A stretch of 38,157 nt of DNA from Gemmatimonadota bacterium. Lineage in GTDB: Bacteria; Gemmatimonadota; Gemmatimonadetes; Longimicrobiales; RSA9. Location of the stretch: positions 1-38,157 of the forward strand of contig SLCC01000008.1 of NCBI GenBank assembly GCA_007126035.1, read 5' to 3'. Under the pieces are notes generated by a model. It saw only the letters and a program-made list of their open reading frames with translations, was not told where the DNA came from and made no database searches. Of the stretch, positions 16,673 to 26,000 are shown one piece after another; the first letter of the stretch is position 1, and every line of letters begins with the position of its first letter. A program made the translations under genes and the position numbers.

Positions 16673-18262
16673 ATGAAAATCAAATACCTGATGCTCCCAA
16701 CCGCGCTGGCCGTCGTGCTCGGAGGGTGCGGCGACCTGCTGACGGAGACGCCGCGGGACTTCATCACCGCGGACATGTACTACTCGACGGAGGCCGACAT
16801 CGAGGGCGCCGCCGCCGCGATGTATCCGATCTACCAGGAATGGGACATGTTCAAGGTCCAGCACTGGTGGACGTTCGAGCTCGCCGCCGACCACGGCAAC
16901 TACCATCCGGACGAGCCCAACGCCGAGACCCAGGCGCCCCAGTACCTGAACTGGTCGCCGGCCACGCGCGAGCCGCGGTCGCTGTGGATGATGCACTATT
17001 CGGCGATCCGGCTCAACAACACCGTCATCGAGTTCGCGCCCAACGTCACCTTCCGCGACGAGGCGCGTCAGCGGTCACTGATCGCGGAGGCGAAGTTCAA
17101 CCGCGCGTTCAACTATTTCTGGCTCGGCCGCGGCTTCGGCGGCGTGCCGCTGGTGCTGTCGACCACCGACCCGGTCGATCTGCCGCGCAACACCGAGGCG
17201 GAGGTCTTCGAGCAGATCATCGCCGACCTCGAGGAGGCGATTCCGCACCTGCCGCCGACCCGGAACCAGGCGACGGAGCGCGGACGCGCCACCAGTTACG
17301 CGGCGATGGCGCTGCTAGCGGACGCCTACCGCTGGCGCGCGAACACGAACCTGGCCGACCCCACCGCCGACTGGCAGAAGGTGATCGAGCTGAGCGAGCA
17401 GATCATCAATAACGGCCCGTTCGAGCTGCTGCCCAACTACCTCAGCGCGCTGCTGCCGCAGGCGAACGCCCGCGGTGAGGAGATCTTCGCGGTCCAGTCG
17501 ACGCCGGGCGTCGGGTGGAACGTCAGCCTCTTCGGCGCCATGTTCGGCGCGCGCAACTTCGGGGACAGCGAGGGCGGTGGCTGGGCGGTCTCCTCGGCGG
17601 CCGTCCCGTTCTGGCGGAGCTGGGACCGCGACGACTACCGGTTCGAGGTGACGTACATGACCGAGGACTGCCCGGCATCAGCGAAATCGGCGGAGCCGGG
17701 CGTGGAGGGTGGCTGGATCTGCGAGCCGGGAACCGTGGAGCACCTGACCCCGGAAGACTGGGAAGGCAGACTGCCTGATGAGCCGATGGGCTTTCCGCAT
17801 GTCCGGAAATACCGCGAGACCGACTTCCGGCGAAATTTCTGGGGTGGTGGCGACGTGAACATACCGATCTACCGCCTCGCGGACATCGTTCTGATCTACG
17901 CCGAGGCGCTCAATGCCGTCGGCCGTGACGGCGAGGCGCTTACGCAGGTGAACCGGATCCGCGCGCGGGCTCGCCAGGGCACCGGCAACGAGAACCGCGC
18001 CGTCCCGGCGGACCTGCATGGCCTTAGCGGCGTCGCGCTCAAGGACGCGATCTACCGTGAGCGCGAACTGGAGTTCGCGTACGAGATGAAGCGCTGGTTC
18101 GACCTGGTCCAGCGCGGTCCGGAGTTCTTCGTGCAGCAGCTGACGAACAACGACCCGACGTCGAACCGGTTCGGCCTGGTCACGCCGGAGCGCATGCGGC
18201 TGCCGATCCCGGCGGCGGAACTGGTCAAGAACCGCAACCTCGAACAGAACCCAGGTTACTGA
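16673..18262 (+). CDS. susD: SusD/RagB-type glycan-binding lipoprotein
   Basis: The 529-residue partner of SusC has lipobox LGGC (Cys19) and the SusD start CGDLLTETPRDFIT. The TPR-like helical region includes LIAEAKFNRAFNYFWLGRGFGGVPLV, RATSYAAMALLADAYRWRA and YRLADIVLIYAEALNAVGR, and the C-terminal RERELEFAYEMKRWFDLVQRG is typical of RagB/SusD. It ends RNLEQNPGY, the usual terminal motif. It caps the SusC barrel at the cell surface and binds the oligosaccharide. GAGGAG around the susC stop serves as ribosome-binding site, ten bases before the ATG. A strong terminator follows, so susC-susD is a self-contained transcription unit. Confidence 0.96.
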   Translation: MKIKYLMLPTALAVVLGGCGDLLTETPRDFITADMYYSTEADIEGAAAAMYPIYQEWDMFKVQHWWTFELAADHGNYHPDEPNAETQAPQYLNWSPATREPRSLWMMHYSAIRLNNTVIEFAPNVTFRDEARQRSLIAEAKFNRAFNYFWLGRGFGGVPLVLSTTDPVDLPRNTEAEVFEQIIADLEEAIPHLPPTRNQATERGRATSYAAMALLADAYRWRANTNLADPTADWQKVIELSEQIINNGPFELLPNYLSALLPQANARGEEIFAVQSTPGVGWNVSLFGAMFGARNFGDSEGGGWAVSSAAVPFWRSWDRDDYRFEVTYMTEDCPASAKSAEPGVEGGWICEPGTVEHLTPEDWEGRLPDEPMGFPHVRKYRETDFRRNFWGGGDVNIPIYRLADIVLIYAEALNAVGRDGEALTQVNRIRARARQGTGNENRAVPADLHGLSGVALKDAIYRERELEFAYEMKRWFDLVQRGPEFFVQQLTNNDPTSNRFGLVTPERMRLPIPAAELVKNRNLEQNPGY

Positions 18263-18287
18263 GCGGATCCGCGGCATTCCCCCTTTG

Positions 18288-18330
18288 CCCCCGGCAGCGC
18301 GGCACGCCGCGCTGCCGGGGCTTTTCTTGT
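18288..18330 (+). terminator. Rho-independent terminator after susD
   Basis: CCCCGGCAGCGCGG (18289-18302) pairs perfectly with CCGCGCTGCCGGGG (18307-18320) around a CACG loop and is followed by CTTTTCTTGT. It lies 26 bases after the susD stop and separates susCD from the ROK gene. Confidence 0.92.
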
Positions 18331-18396
18331 ACCACGAAGCCCGGCGGCTCCCACCGCTGCCAGCGAGCACCTCGACCTGGAGGCGCCTGGCGGGTC

Positions 18397-18445
18397 TTGA
18401 CAGGGCGCGCGTCTGAAGGCACTTTGTTCGATGGGCGAACAAAGT
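18397..18445 (+). promoter_or_regulatory. ROK-gene promoter with operator 2
   Basis: TTGACA (18397-18402), a 17-base spacer and CACTTT (18420-18425). The palindrome arms ACTTTGTTCG (18421-18430) and CGAACAAAGT (18436-18445) flank ATGGG. It covers the -10, so the repressor would block its own promoter. Confidence 0.82.
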
Positions 18446-18518
18446 AGGACGAAAAATCTCGTCACGCGGAGTGCTGTTCTCGTGCCTTCTATCCGATCCA
18501 CCCGCGCCTTCCTGCCGT
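18420..18518 (+). repeat. Promoter-leader duplicate, copy 2
   Basis: This is the counterpart of 13249-13345. Outside the operator the two copies differ by only a few substitutions and one extra A. It ends about 25 bases before the ROK start codon. Confidence 0.75.
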
Positions 18519-18543
18519 ACGTGACCAACGTCTATCTCCGCCG

Positions 18544-19809
18544 GTGACCGTCGCCGCCCCACGTCAGCGAATCGCCATTGCGCTTCGGACCCCGCCGCAA
18601 CCGCCGGCCCCGGCCCCTGAGGCCCGGGGCCGGCAGCTGCCGGACCTCGCCCTCCAGACCATCTGGTACGAACAGCGGATCTCCAGAGCCGATCTCTCCA
18701 GGCGCCTCGATGTCTCGCGCTCCACCGCCTCGCAACTCGTGAACGAGCTTCTGGCGACCGAGCTCGTAGCCGAGGTGGGCAGCGGGCCCAGCCGAGGAGG
18801 ACGACGTCCGGTTTTGCTCGAGTTTCAGGACGATGCGCGACTGATCCTGGGGGTGGACATGGGGGCCACCCACGTGGCCGTGGCCCTCACGAATCTCCGG
18901 GGCCGGATCCTGGCATGGAACGAGAAGATGCACCCGGTCCGATCCGACCCCGAAGGCACCAGGGAGCTCATCGAACAGCTCTGTGAGGCGTGTCTGGCTG
19001 AGGTGCCGGGGGCGGCGCGGGCCCTCCAGGGGATCGGGGTGGCTGTGCCCGCGCCGGTGGACCACATGGACCCCATGCAACTCTCCCCCATCGTTCTGCC
19101 CGCATGGGGGGGACACAGCGGGCTCGAGTCGCTGGAGACCCGGTTCCGCGTGCCGGTCTACGTGGAGAATGACGCGAACCTGGGGGCCATGGCCGAGGGC
19201 TGGTGGGGTGCAGGGCGCGGGCTCGAAGACTTCACCTACATCAAGCTCGCCACCGGGATCGGAGCGGGCCTCATGGTTGGAGGCGAGATCTCCCGGGGCG
19301 TTTCCAGCGCAGCCGGAGAGATCGGACACGTGTCCATCGATCCGAACGGGGAGCCCTGCCTCTGCGGAAACCGGGGATGCCTCGTCACCTTCGTAGGCGG
19401 TGAGGCCCTGGTCCGACGCGCACAGGCTGGCCTCGCCGACGCTCCCGATAGCCTCCTGGCAAGAGGCGAGGTAACTCCAGGCACAATCGAGCAGGCCGCA
19501 CTCGCAGGGGACCGACTCGCCGTCAGCGTCGTCCGGGAGGCAGCCCACCATCTGGGGGTGGCGATCGCCGGTCTCCTGAATCTGCTCAACCCCGGGGCCG
19601 TCATCCTGGGAGGAAGCCTCGTTCGCCTCGGCAACGACCTGCTCCGGCCTCTCCGGGCCACCGTGGTCCAACGCACCCTGGTCAGTTCGGTGGCCGCCTC
19701 GGAGATCCGGATCAGCGAGCTCGGCCCCCGGGGCACCTCCCTTGGAGCCGCCACCATGGTCCTGGCCGAGGCGCTTCGGCATACCTCCTCTTCCGACGGC
19801 ACAAGATGA
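18544..19809 (+). CDS. ROK-family transcriptional regulator
   Basis: The 421-residue protein combines an N-terminal winged helix-turn-helix (about 37-90; SRADLSRRLDVSRSTASQLVNELL) with a ROK sugar-kinase fold. DMGAT (105-109) is the phosphate loop and VENDAN holds Asp210. GH-x9-C-x-C-x4-C (His262, Cys272, Cys274, Cys279) is the ROK zinc site. NagC, Mlc and XylR relatives repress sugar genes and are released by a sugar or sugar phosphate. Three matching palindromes overlap promoters of susC, this gene and the downstream transporter operon, so it is almost certainly the local repressor and autoregulator. The start is GTG 18544, without a clear Shine-Dalgarno sequence. The catalytic Asp is kept, so residual kinase activity cannot be excluded. 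Confidence 0.93.
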   Translation: MTVAAPRQRIAIALRTPPQPPAPAPEARGRQLPDLALQTIWYEQRISRADLSRRLDVSRSTASQLVNELLATELVAEVGSGPSRGGRRPVLLEFQDDARLILGVDMGATHVAVALTNLRGRILAWNEKMHPVRSDPEGTRELIEQLCEACLAEVPGAARALQGIGVAVPAPVDHMDPMQLSPIVLPAWGGHSGLESLETRFRVPVYVENDANLGAMAEGWWGAGRGLEDFTYIKLATGIGAGLMVGGEISRGVSSAAGEIGHVSIDPNGEPCLCGNRGCLVTFVGGEALVRRAQAGLADAPDSLLARGEVTPGTIEQAALAGDRLAVSVVREAAHHLGVAIAGLLNLLNPGAVILGGSLVRLGNDLLRPLRATVVQRTLVSSVAASEIRISELGPRGTSLGAATMVLAEALRHTSSSDGTR

Positions 19810-19862
19810 ACCTCGCCGCGCGCAGCGCCCCTGACGGCGGCCTTCGCCCTGACGTCCTCGTC

Positions 19863-19917
19863 TTGACACAAAGGCACGCGCCGGGTACTTTGTTCGCCAG
19901 TCGAACAAAGTACCCGG
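19863..19917 (+). promoter_or_regulatory. Transporter-operon promoter with extended operator 3
   Basis: TTGACA (19863-19868), a 17-base spacer and TACTTT (19886-19891). The core arms ACTTTGTTCG (19887-19896) and CGAACAAAGT (19902-19911) flank CCAGT. Here the symmetry extends to 16 bases per side, from CCGGGT at 19881 to ACCCGG ending at 19917. It is the best-conserved of the three operators. Confidence 0.85.
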
Positions 19918-19967
19918 CTTGCCCGGTTTCCGGGGACCGTTCCATGCTGCTCCACGGGAGCCTGTCG

Positions 19968-20072
19968 ATGACACGTGCTGCTCGACTGACCCGCTCTGCC
20001 TTCTCGGGTCTCGTCCTTTTTTTCGCCGGGCTCGCCTTCGGGCTCCGGACGTACCTTCAGGTAGCCCTGTGA
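19968..20072 (+). CDS. Possible 34-residue membrane peptide upstream of the sugar porter
   Basis: A short frame starts at ATG 19968 with GGGAG seven bases upstream and ends in a TGA that overlaps a GTG (20069) in the transporter frame. The product has basic residues first (MTRAARLTRS) and then one hydrophobic stretch (FSGLVLFFAGLAFGL). It lies between operator 3 and the transporter. It could be a coupling leader peptide or a small membrane protein, but such frames arise by chance in GC-rich DNA. No homology is recognised. Confidence 0.3.
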   Translation: MTRAARLTRSAFSGLVLFFAGLAFGLRTYLQVAL

Positions 20073-20080
20073 GCCCCACC

Positions 20081-21661
20081 ATGCCTGATCGCCTGTACGT
20101 TGTTCGCACGGCCCTGATCGTCGCCCTGGGCGGCTTCCTCATGGGTTTCGACGCCTCCGTCATCTCGGGCGTTGTCCGGTTCATCGAGCTGGAGTTCGGC
20201 CTGTCGACGATCCAGCTCGGCTGGGCGGTGAGCTCGCTGACGCTGACGGCCACGCTGGGGATGATGGTCTCGGGACCGCTCAGCGACCGATTCGGACGGC
20301 GGGCGATCCTCTTCGTGGCCGCCCTGCTGTACGGCATTTCGGCCATCGGTTCGGCGCTGGCCCCGACCTTCGCCTTCCTCGTAGCGGCGAGGATGCTGGG
20401 CGGCCTGGCCGTGGGTGCGTCGCTGATCATCGCGCCCATGTACATCGCCGAGCTGTCACCGGCGCACATGCGCGGGCGCATGGTCTCATTCAATCAGTTG
20501 AACATCGTCATCGGGATCTCCGTAGCCTTCTTCACGAACTACCTGATCCTGCGGCTCGGGCAGTCAGACGCAGGCTGGGCCCAGGCCCTGGCCTTCGGAG
20601 ACCATACCTGGCGCTGGATGCTCGGCCTGGAGACATTGCCCGCGTTGCTATACTTCGTCGGGCTCTTCTTCGTCCCCCAGAGCCCGCGCTGGCTCATCAT
20701 GAAAGGCCGCGAAGCGGAGGCTCTTCCCATCATGGAGTTGGCGGTGGGACGCGAGGCGGCGGCAATCGAGCTATCGGAGATCCAGGCGAGCATCGCTCGC
20801 GAGGCGCAGCTGGAGAAGGGCGCGCTGCGCGATCTGTTCGTGCCCGCCATGCGCTTCGTGCTCACCGTGGGCATCGTGGTCGCCGTACTCCAGCAGATCA
20901 CGGGGATCAACTCCGTCTTCTTCTACGCGCCGGTCATCTTCGAGCAGTCGGGCATCGGGACGGATGCCTCGTTCGTTCAGGCCATCTTCGTGGGTCTGAC
21001 AAACCTGGTGTTCACGGTAGTGGCCATCCTGTTGATTGACCGGCTGGGACGAAGGCCCCTGCTGGGCGTGGGCCTCTCCGGGATCACCATCGCCATGTTC
21101 GTCCTGGCGTTCGGCTTCTACCAGGCCACCTATACCCTCGGGCCCGAGGCGACCGAGATCGTGGCCGAGCACGCGCAGGCTCTCCAGCCGCTCGTGGGCC
21201 AGACCTTCACCAGCGATGTCACCTTCAAGAGCGCGCTTCAGCGGGAGTTGGGAGCGGACGTGGCACGGCTCTACGAATCGGAGCTGATCGCCGAGGCCAT
21301 CAGCATGAATCCCATGCTCATCCTCTTCGGAATCCTGGGATTCGTAGCGGCCTTCGCCATCTCCATCGGACCGGTGATGTGGGTCCTGTTCTCGGAGCTC
21401 TTCCCCAACCGTATCCGGGGCCTGGCCATCTCCTTCGTAGGCCTGATCAACTCGGCCGTCAGCTTCCTGGTGCAGCTGGTCTTCCCCTGGCAGCTGGCTA
21501 CCATCGGCAGCGGGACCACCTTCCTCATCTATGGCCTCTTCGCGGCCGCCGGTCTGGTGTTCGTGTTGATGGTGGTTCCGGAAACGAAAGGCAAATCCCT
21601 CGAGGAGTTGCAGCGGCAACTGGTTACCTCCCCCGCCAGGGTCAAGGCGGGCAAATCCTGA
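20081..21661 (+). CDS. MFS sugar porter
   Basis: The 526-residue inner-membrane protein has 12 predicted helices and sugar-porter signatures: GGFLMGFDASVISG in helix 1, SDRFGRRAILF (loop 2-3), PMYIAELSPAHMRGRMVSFNQL after helix 4, PQSPRWLIMKGRE before the central loop, QQITGINSVFFYAP in helix 7, DRLGRRPLL, and PETKGKSLEELQ at the C-terminus. An insertion of about 60 residues between helices 9 and 10 (ATEIVAEHAQALQPLV...) makes it longer than XylE-like proteins. ATG 20081 or GTG 20069 may be the start. It is the first full gene of an operon with the glycosidase (15 bases downstream) and the phosphorylase candidate, controlled by operator 3. The likely cargo is a mono- or disaccharide released by the glycosidase. 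Confidence 0.95.
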   Translation: MPDRLYVVRTALIVALGGFLMGFDASVISGVVRFIELEFGLSTIQLGWAVSSLTLTATLGMMVSGPLSDRFGRRAILFVAALLYGISAIGSALAPTFAFLVAARMLGGLAVGASLIIAPMYIAELSPAHMRGRMVSFNQLNIVIGISVAFFTNYLILRLGQSDAGWAQALAFGDHTWRWMLGLETLPALLYFVGLFFVPQSPRWLIMKGREAEALPIMELAVGREAAAIELSEIQASIAREAQLEKGALRDLFVPAMRFVLTVGIVVAVLQQITGINSVFFYAPVIFEQSGIGTDASFVQAIFVGLTNLVFTVVAILLIDRLGRRPLLGVGLSGITIAMFVLAFGFYQATYTLGPEATEIVAEHAQALQPLVGQTFTSDVTFKSALQRELGADVARLYESELIAEAISMNPMLILFGILGFVAAFAISIGPVMWVLFSELFPNRIRGLAISFVGLINSAVSFLVQLVFPWQLATIGSGTTFLIYGLFAAAGLVFVLMVVPETKGKSLEELQRQLVTSPARVKAGKS

Positions 21662-21676
21662 ACAGGTTGGTGTGCT

Positions 21677-23041
21677 ATGCGTAGCGATTCACGTTCGATC
21701 GGTCAGATCACCCGCGTGGTGGGCGCGGTCGTGCTCATTTCTGGCATGAGTGCTTGTGGCGCCCCGCAGGACGATGCCACGGTTACGGACCAGACGCCCA
21801 CCCGGGCCGAGATTCGCCATGCAGATGGGCGCTACCAACTCTATCTGAACGGCGAGCCTTTCTATATCAAGGGGGCCGGCCTCGAGTTCGGCGACGTCGA
21901 GCGCCTCGCCCTGCACGGCGGCAATACCTTCCGGACGTGGCGGACCGACAACAACCGGGACACAGGGCAGGAAGTCCTTGACCGGGCTCACCGGAACGGG
22001 CTCTACGTGACCATGGGTCTAGAGGTGGCGCGGGAGCGCCCCGGCGAGGGCCGCGGCTATTTCGGATTCGACTACGACGACGACGAAGCCGTCGCCGAAC
22101 AGCTGGAGCGACTCCGTGCCGAGGTGGAGAAATACAAGGACCACCCGGCGCTCATCATCTGGGGAATCGGCAACGAGCTCAACCTGGGCGCCACCAATCC
22201 CCGGGTCTGGGATGCGGTCAATGGAATCTCGAAGATGATCCATGAGGTGGACCCCCACCATCTCACCACCACCATGCTGGCCGGCGTCAGCCCGGAGCTG
22301 GTCCATGAGATCAAGACGCGCGCGCCGGACCTGGACCTGCTCAGTGTCCAGATGTACGCGGGCATCGCGGACCTGCCGCAGCGCATGGCGGAGTCCGGCT
22401 GGGACGGTCCCTACATGGTGACCGAGTGGGGAGCGACGGGGCACTGGGAGGTTCAGCAAACGCCGTGGGGCGCGCCCATCGAGAACACCAGCTCCGTCAA
22501 GGCGGATTCGTACCTGGAGCGCTACCAGACGGCCATCGCTTCGGACACCACGCAGCTGATCGGCTCCTACGTCTTCCTCTGGGGTCAGAAGCAGGAGCGC
22601 ACGCCTACCTGGTACGGGCTGTTCCTCCCCACCGGGGAGGCCACGGAGGCCGTCGACGTCATGCACTATGTCTGGAACGGCGAGTGGCCGGAGAACCGCT
22701 CACCGCGGCTGGAGTCGGCCCTGCTGGACGGCCGCACGGCCTACGACGGCATCTATCTCGATGCGGGCCAGTCCTATCCCGCCGAGGTCGTGTCCACCGA
22801 CCCGGACGGGGATGAGCTGACGTACCTCTGGGAGGTCCGGGAAGAGAGCGGGGCCACCACCACGGGCGGGGATGATGAAGAGGAGCCGCGGCTGATCAGC
22901 GGCGTGATCGACCAGCCCGCCGCCTCCCGGATCACGCTCACGGCGCCGCGGGAGCCGGGCCCGTACAGGCTGTTCATCTACGTGTTCGACGGCCGCGGAA
23001 GCGCGGCGCACGCCAACATCCCGTTCTATGTCAACGAGTGA
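21677..23041 (+). CDS. Clan GH-A glycosidase lipoprotein (GH2/GH5-like barrel)
   Basis: The 454-residue lipoprotein has a signal and lipobox M-S-A-C (Cys27). A TIM barrel follows (about 48-335) that begins like the GH2 catalytic domain: YQLYLNGEPFYIKGAGLEF, then GNTFRTWRTDNN. IIWGIGNELNLG contains Glu167 after Asn, the expected acid/base, and MVTEWGATG contains Glu250, the expected nucleophile; this spacing suits a retaining GH-A enzyme. The C-terminal part (about 365-453; DPDGDELTYLWEV and YVFDGRGSAAHANIPFYV) looks like an Ig/PKD-type domain. There is no sugar-binding N-terminal domain as in classical GH2, so the exact family is open. It lies between the sugar porter and the phosphorylase candidate, with the downstream start overlapping its last 14 bases. 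The linkage cleaved is unknown; a beta-glucan is plausible. Confidence 0.85.
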   Translation: MRSDSRSIGQITRVVGAVVLISGMSACGAPQDDATVTDQTPTRAEIRHADGRYQLYLNGEPFYIKGAGLEFGDVERLALHGGNTFRTWRTDNNRDTGQEVLDRAHRNGLYVTMGLEVARERPGEGRGYFGFDYDDDEAVAEQLERLRAEVEKYKDHPALIIWGIGNELNLGATNPRVWDAVNGISKMIHEVDPHHLTTTMLAGVSPELVHEIKTRAPDLDLLSVQMYAGIADLPQRMAESGWDGPYMVTEWGATGHWEVQQTPWGAPIENTSSVKADSYLERYQTAIASDTTQLIGSYVFLWGQKQERTPTWYGLFLPTGEATEAVDVMHYVWNGEWPENRSPRLESALLDGRTAYDGIYLDAGQSYPAEVVSTDPDGDELTYLWEVREESGATTTGGDDEEEPRLISGVIDQPAASRITLTAPREPGPYRLFIYVFDGRGSAAHANIPFYVNE

Positions 23042-26000
23042 GGGTGAGAGCGCGACCGTCGTAGATCGAACCGATTCGAACACGCGTACGATCCGGGTAG
23101 GATCCGCGCCACTGCTCGTTGCGGACCACCGTGTGACGGGCGGGCTCACGAAGATCGACGGCGAGAGTTACTACCGCATCGATCACCATGACCGGATGCC
23201 GCCGTTCTTCATGTCGGTGGTGAGCGCGGCGGATCACTGGCTCTTCATCTCGAGCAACGGCGCCCTCACGGCCGGCCGTCGGAGCCCGGATCACCCGCTC
23301 TTCCCCTACTACACCGTGGACAAGATCCACGACTCCCAGGACATCACCGGGAGCAAGACGCTGGTCCTGGCCACTCCCCGGCAGTCCCAGGGCGGCGCGG
23401 GCTTGCCAGGCGGTGCCCTTGCCGCCGCGTGGCTGTGGGAGCCCTTTTCCAGCAGGTACGCCGATCTGTACCGGCTCGAACGAAGGCTCTACAAGAACCG
23501 TCGCGGGAATATCATCCGGTTCGAGGAGGCCAACGAGGATCTGGGTCTCACCTTCTCCCTCACCTGGTCCACGAGCGAGAAATACGGTTTCGTAAAGCGT
23601 TCCGTGCTCCGGAACCACGGCGATCTCACGTTGGAGCTACGCATCCTGGACGGCATGCAGAACATCATGCCGTACGGCGTCCCGCGCGCCATGCAGACCG
23701 AGCGGAGCGTCCTGGTGGATGCGTACCGGAAGAGTGAGCTCGTGCCTGGACCCGATATCGGGATCTTCGCCCTGAGCGCCCGGCCCGTGGACCGTCCGGA
23801 GCCGAGCGAAGCGCTCCATGCCACGACGGTCTGGTCCGCCGGCCTGGACGCGGACGCCGTCCTCCTCTCGACCCGGCAGCTGGAGCGCTTCCGGCGCGGG
23901 GCGTCCGTGGAGACGGAAGAATCGGTGCGAGCGGAGCGCGGCGCCTACCTCGTGCATTCAGAAGCCATCCTGGCGCCGAAGGACCAGCGCGACTGGTTGA
24001 TGGTAGCCGAGATCGAGCAGGACGCGGCGGACGTGGTGGCCCTGGTCGAGGCCTTGAAACGACCTGCCGATCTCGTCGCGGCCGTGGACGCGGACGTCCG
24101 CGCGGGATCAGATGGGCTGAGGGCGATTGTCGGGAGCAGCGACGGCCTTCAGGTAACCGGTGACGACCTGACGACGGGGCGGCATCAGACCAACGTCCTC
24201 TTCAATGTGATGCGGGGCGGGGTATTCGATGATGGATACCACGTGGATCGCGACGACCTGCGCGCGTTTATCGAATCGGCCAACCGGACGGTAGCCGGGG
24301 AGAACGCGGCGTTCATCGACGACATCCCCGCGCGAACGCCGATACAGGATGTCCTGAGGATGGCGCGCAGCTCCGGGCCGCAGCTGGAGCGCATCTGCTA
24401 CGAGTACCTCCCCCTCGTTTTCAGCCGGCGGCATGGCGATCCGAGCCGTCCCTGGAACCACTTCACCATTGATCTTCGGGCGGAAGATGGGTCTCCGCGG
24501 AGGGGGTACGAAGGGAACTGGCGAGACATCTTCCAGAACTGGGAGGCGCTGGGCCGGTCGTTCCCTGAGTTCCTGGAGAGCATGACCGCCAGGTTCGTCA
24601 ACGCCTCGACGGCCGACGGCTACAACCCGTTTCGAATCTCCAACAGGGGGATCGACTGGGAGGTCCCGGACCCCGACGACCCGTGGTCATTCATCGGCTA
24701 CTGGGGCGACCATCAGATCGTGTATCTGCTCGCCCTGCTCGAGCTTTCCCGGGAGCACCATCCAGAACGGTTGACCGAGCTCCTGACGCGCCGGATCTTC
24801 GCCTACGCCAACGTCCCGTATCGGATCAAGCCGTACGCGGACCTGCTGCGCGATCCGCATGACACCATCGAGTTCGATCAGGCGACGGACGGCGCAATCA
24901 GGAGGCGGGTCGAAAGCATCGGGGCGGATGGCAAGCTCCACTGGCGCGAGAGCGAGGTCGTGCTCGGCTCCCTGGCCGAAAAGCTGCTCGTACCGCTTCT
25001 GGCCAAGCTGACCAACTTCATACCGGGCGGCGGGATCTGGATGAACACCCAGCGTCCGGAATGGAACGACGCCAACAACGCGCTCGTGGGTTACGGCGTG
25101 TCCATGGTGACACTGTGCCACCTTCGGCGGTACCTGGCATTCCTGGACGACCTCTTCTCCAGGGCGCCGGAGCCCGACTCGATCCTGTCAGCAGAGGTCG
25201 CCGACCTCGTCGACACGGTATCGGACGCCCTGGCGCGCTTCGTGGAGGTCGATGGGGGCGTGACGAGCGAGGCTCGCCGGAAGGAGCTCGTCGACACCCT
25301 CGGTGACGCGGGTAGTCGCTACCGGACCTGTGTCTATGAAATGGGGCTGTCGGGCGAAGGACGCCCGGTCACTTTCGCCGATCTGCGACGGTTGTTCGGC
25401 TCAGCGATGGCATTGGTTGACCGAACGATCGAGATGAATCGGCGAGAAGACGGTCTCTACCATTCGTACAATCTGCTTTCCGTCGGCGATGCGGAGTTGG
25501 CGATCGACCATCTGGATCTGATGCTGGAAGGTCAGGCCGCCGTGCTAGCGTCGGACATCCTGTCGCCCGATGAGTCCATCGATCTTCTGACGGCGCTGCG
25601 CGAGAGTCCACTCTATCGGGCGGATCAGCACAGCTACCTCCTCTATCCGGACCGTGATCTGCCCACCTTCCTCGAGAAGAACATCATTCCCCGGTCCGCC
25701 GTGAGGGATTCCAGGCTCTTGCAGCGCCTGCTCATGGAGGGGGATCGGACGCTGGTCATCCGGGACCTCCACGGGGGCTGCCACTTCAACGGCACGTTCC
25801 GCAACAAGCGAGACGTCGCGGCCGCCCTCGATCGACTCGAGCACTCCGGCTACGCCGAGCTGGTTCAGGAGGAGCGAGAGCAGGTTCTCGGCATCTTCGA
25901 GGCGGCCTTCCACCATCGCTCGTATACGGGTCGCTCCGGCACGTTCTTCGGCTACGAAGGCCTCGGGTGCATCTACTGGCACATGGTGTCGAAGCTGGCC

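Noticed and set aside
13249-18518. Duplicated 95-base segments as ends of a transposon carrying susCD
   Set aside because: They are direct, contain matched promoter and operator, and there is no transposase or target-site duplication.
18532-20493. 653-codon minus-strand frame opposite the ROK gene
   Set aside because: It covers the operators and the ROK coding region; no motif was recognised and composition is typical of a shadow frame.
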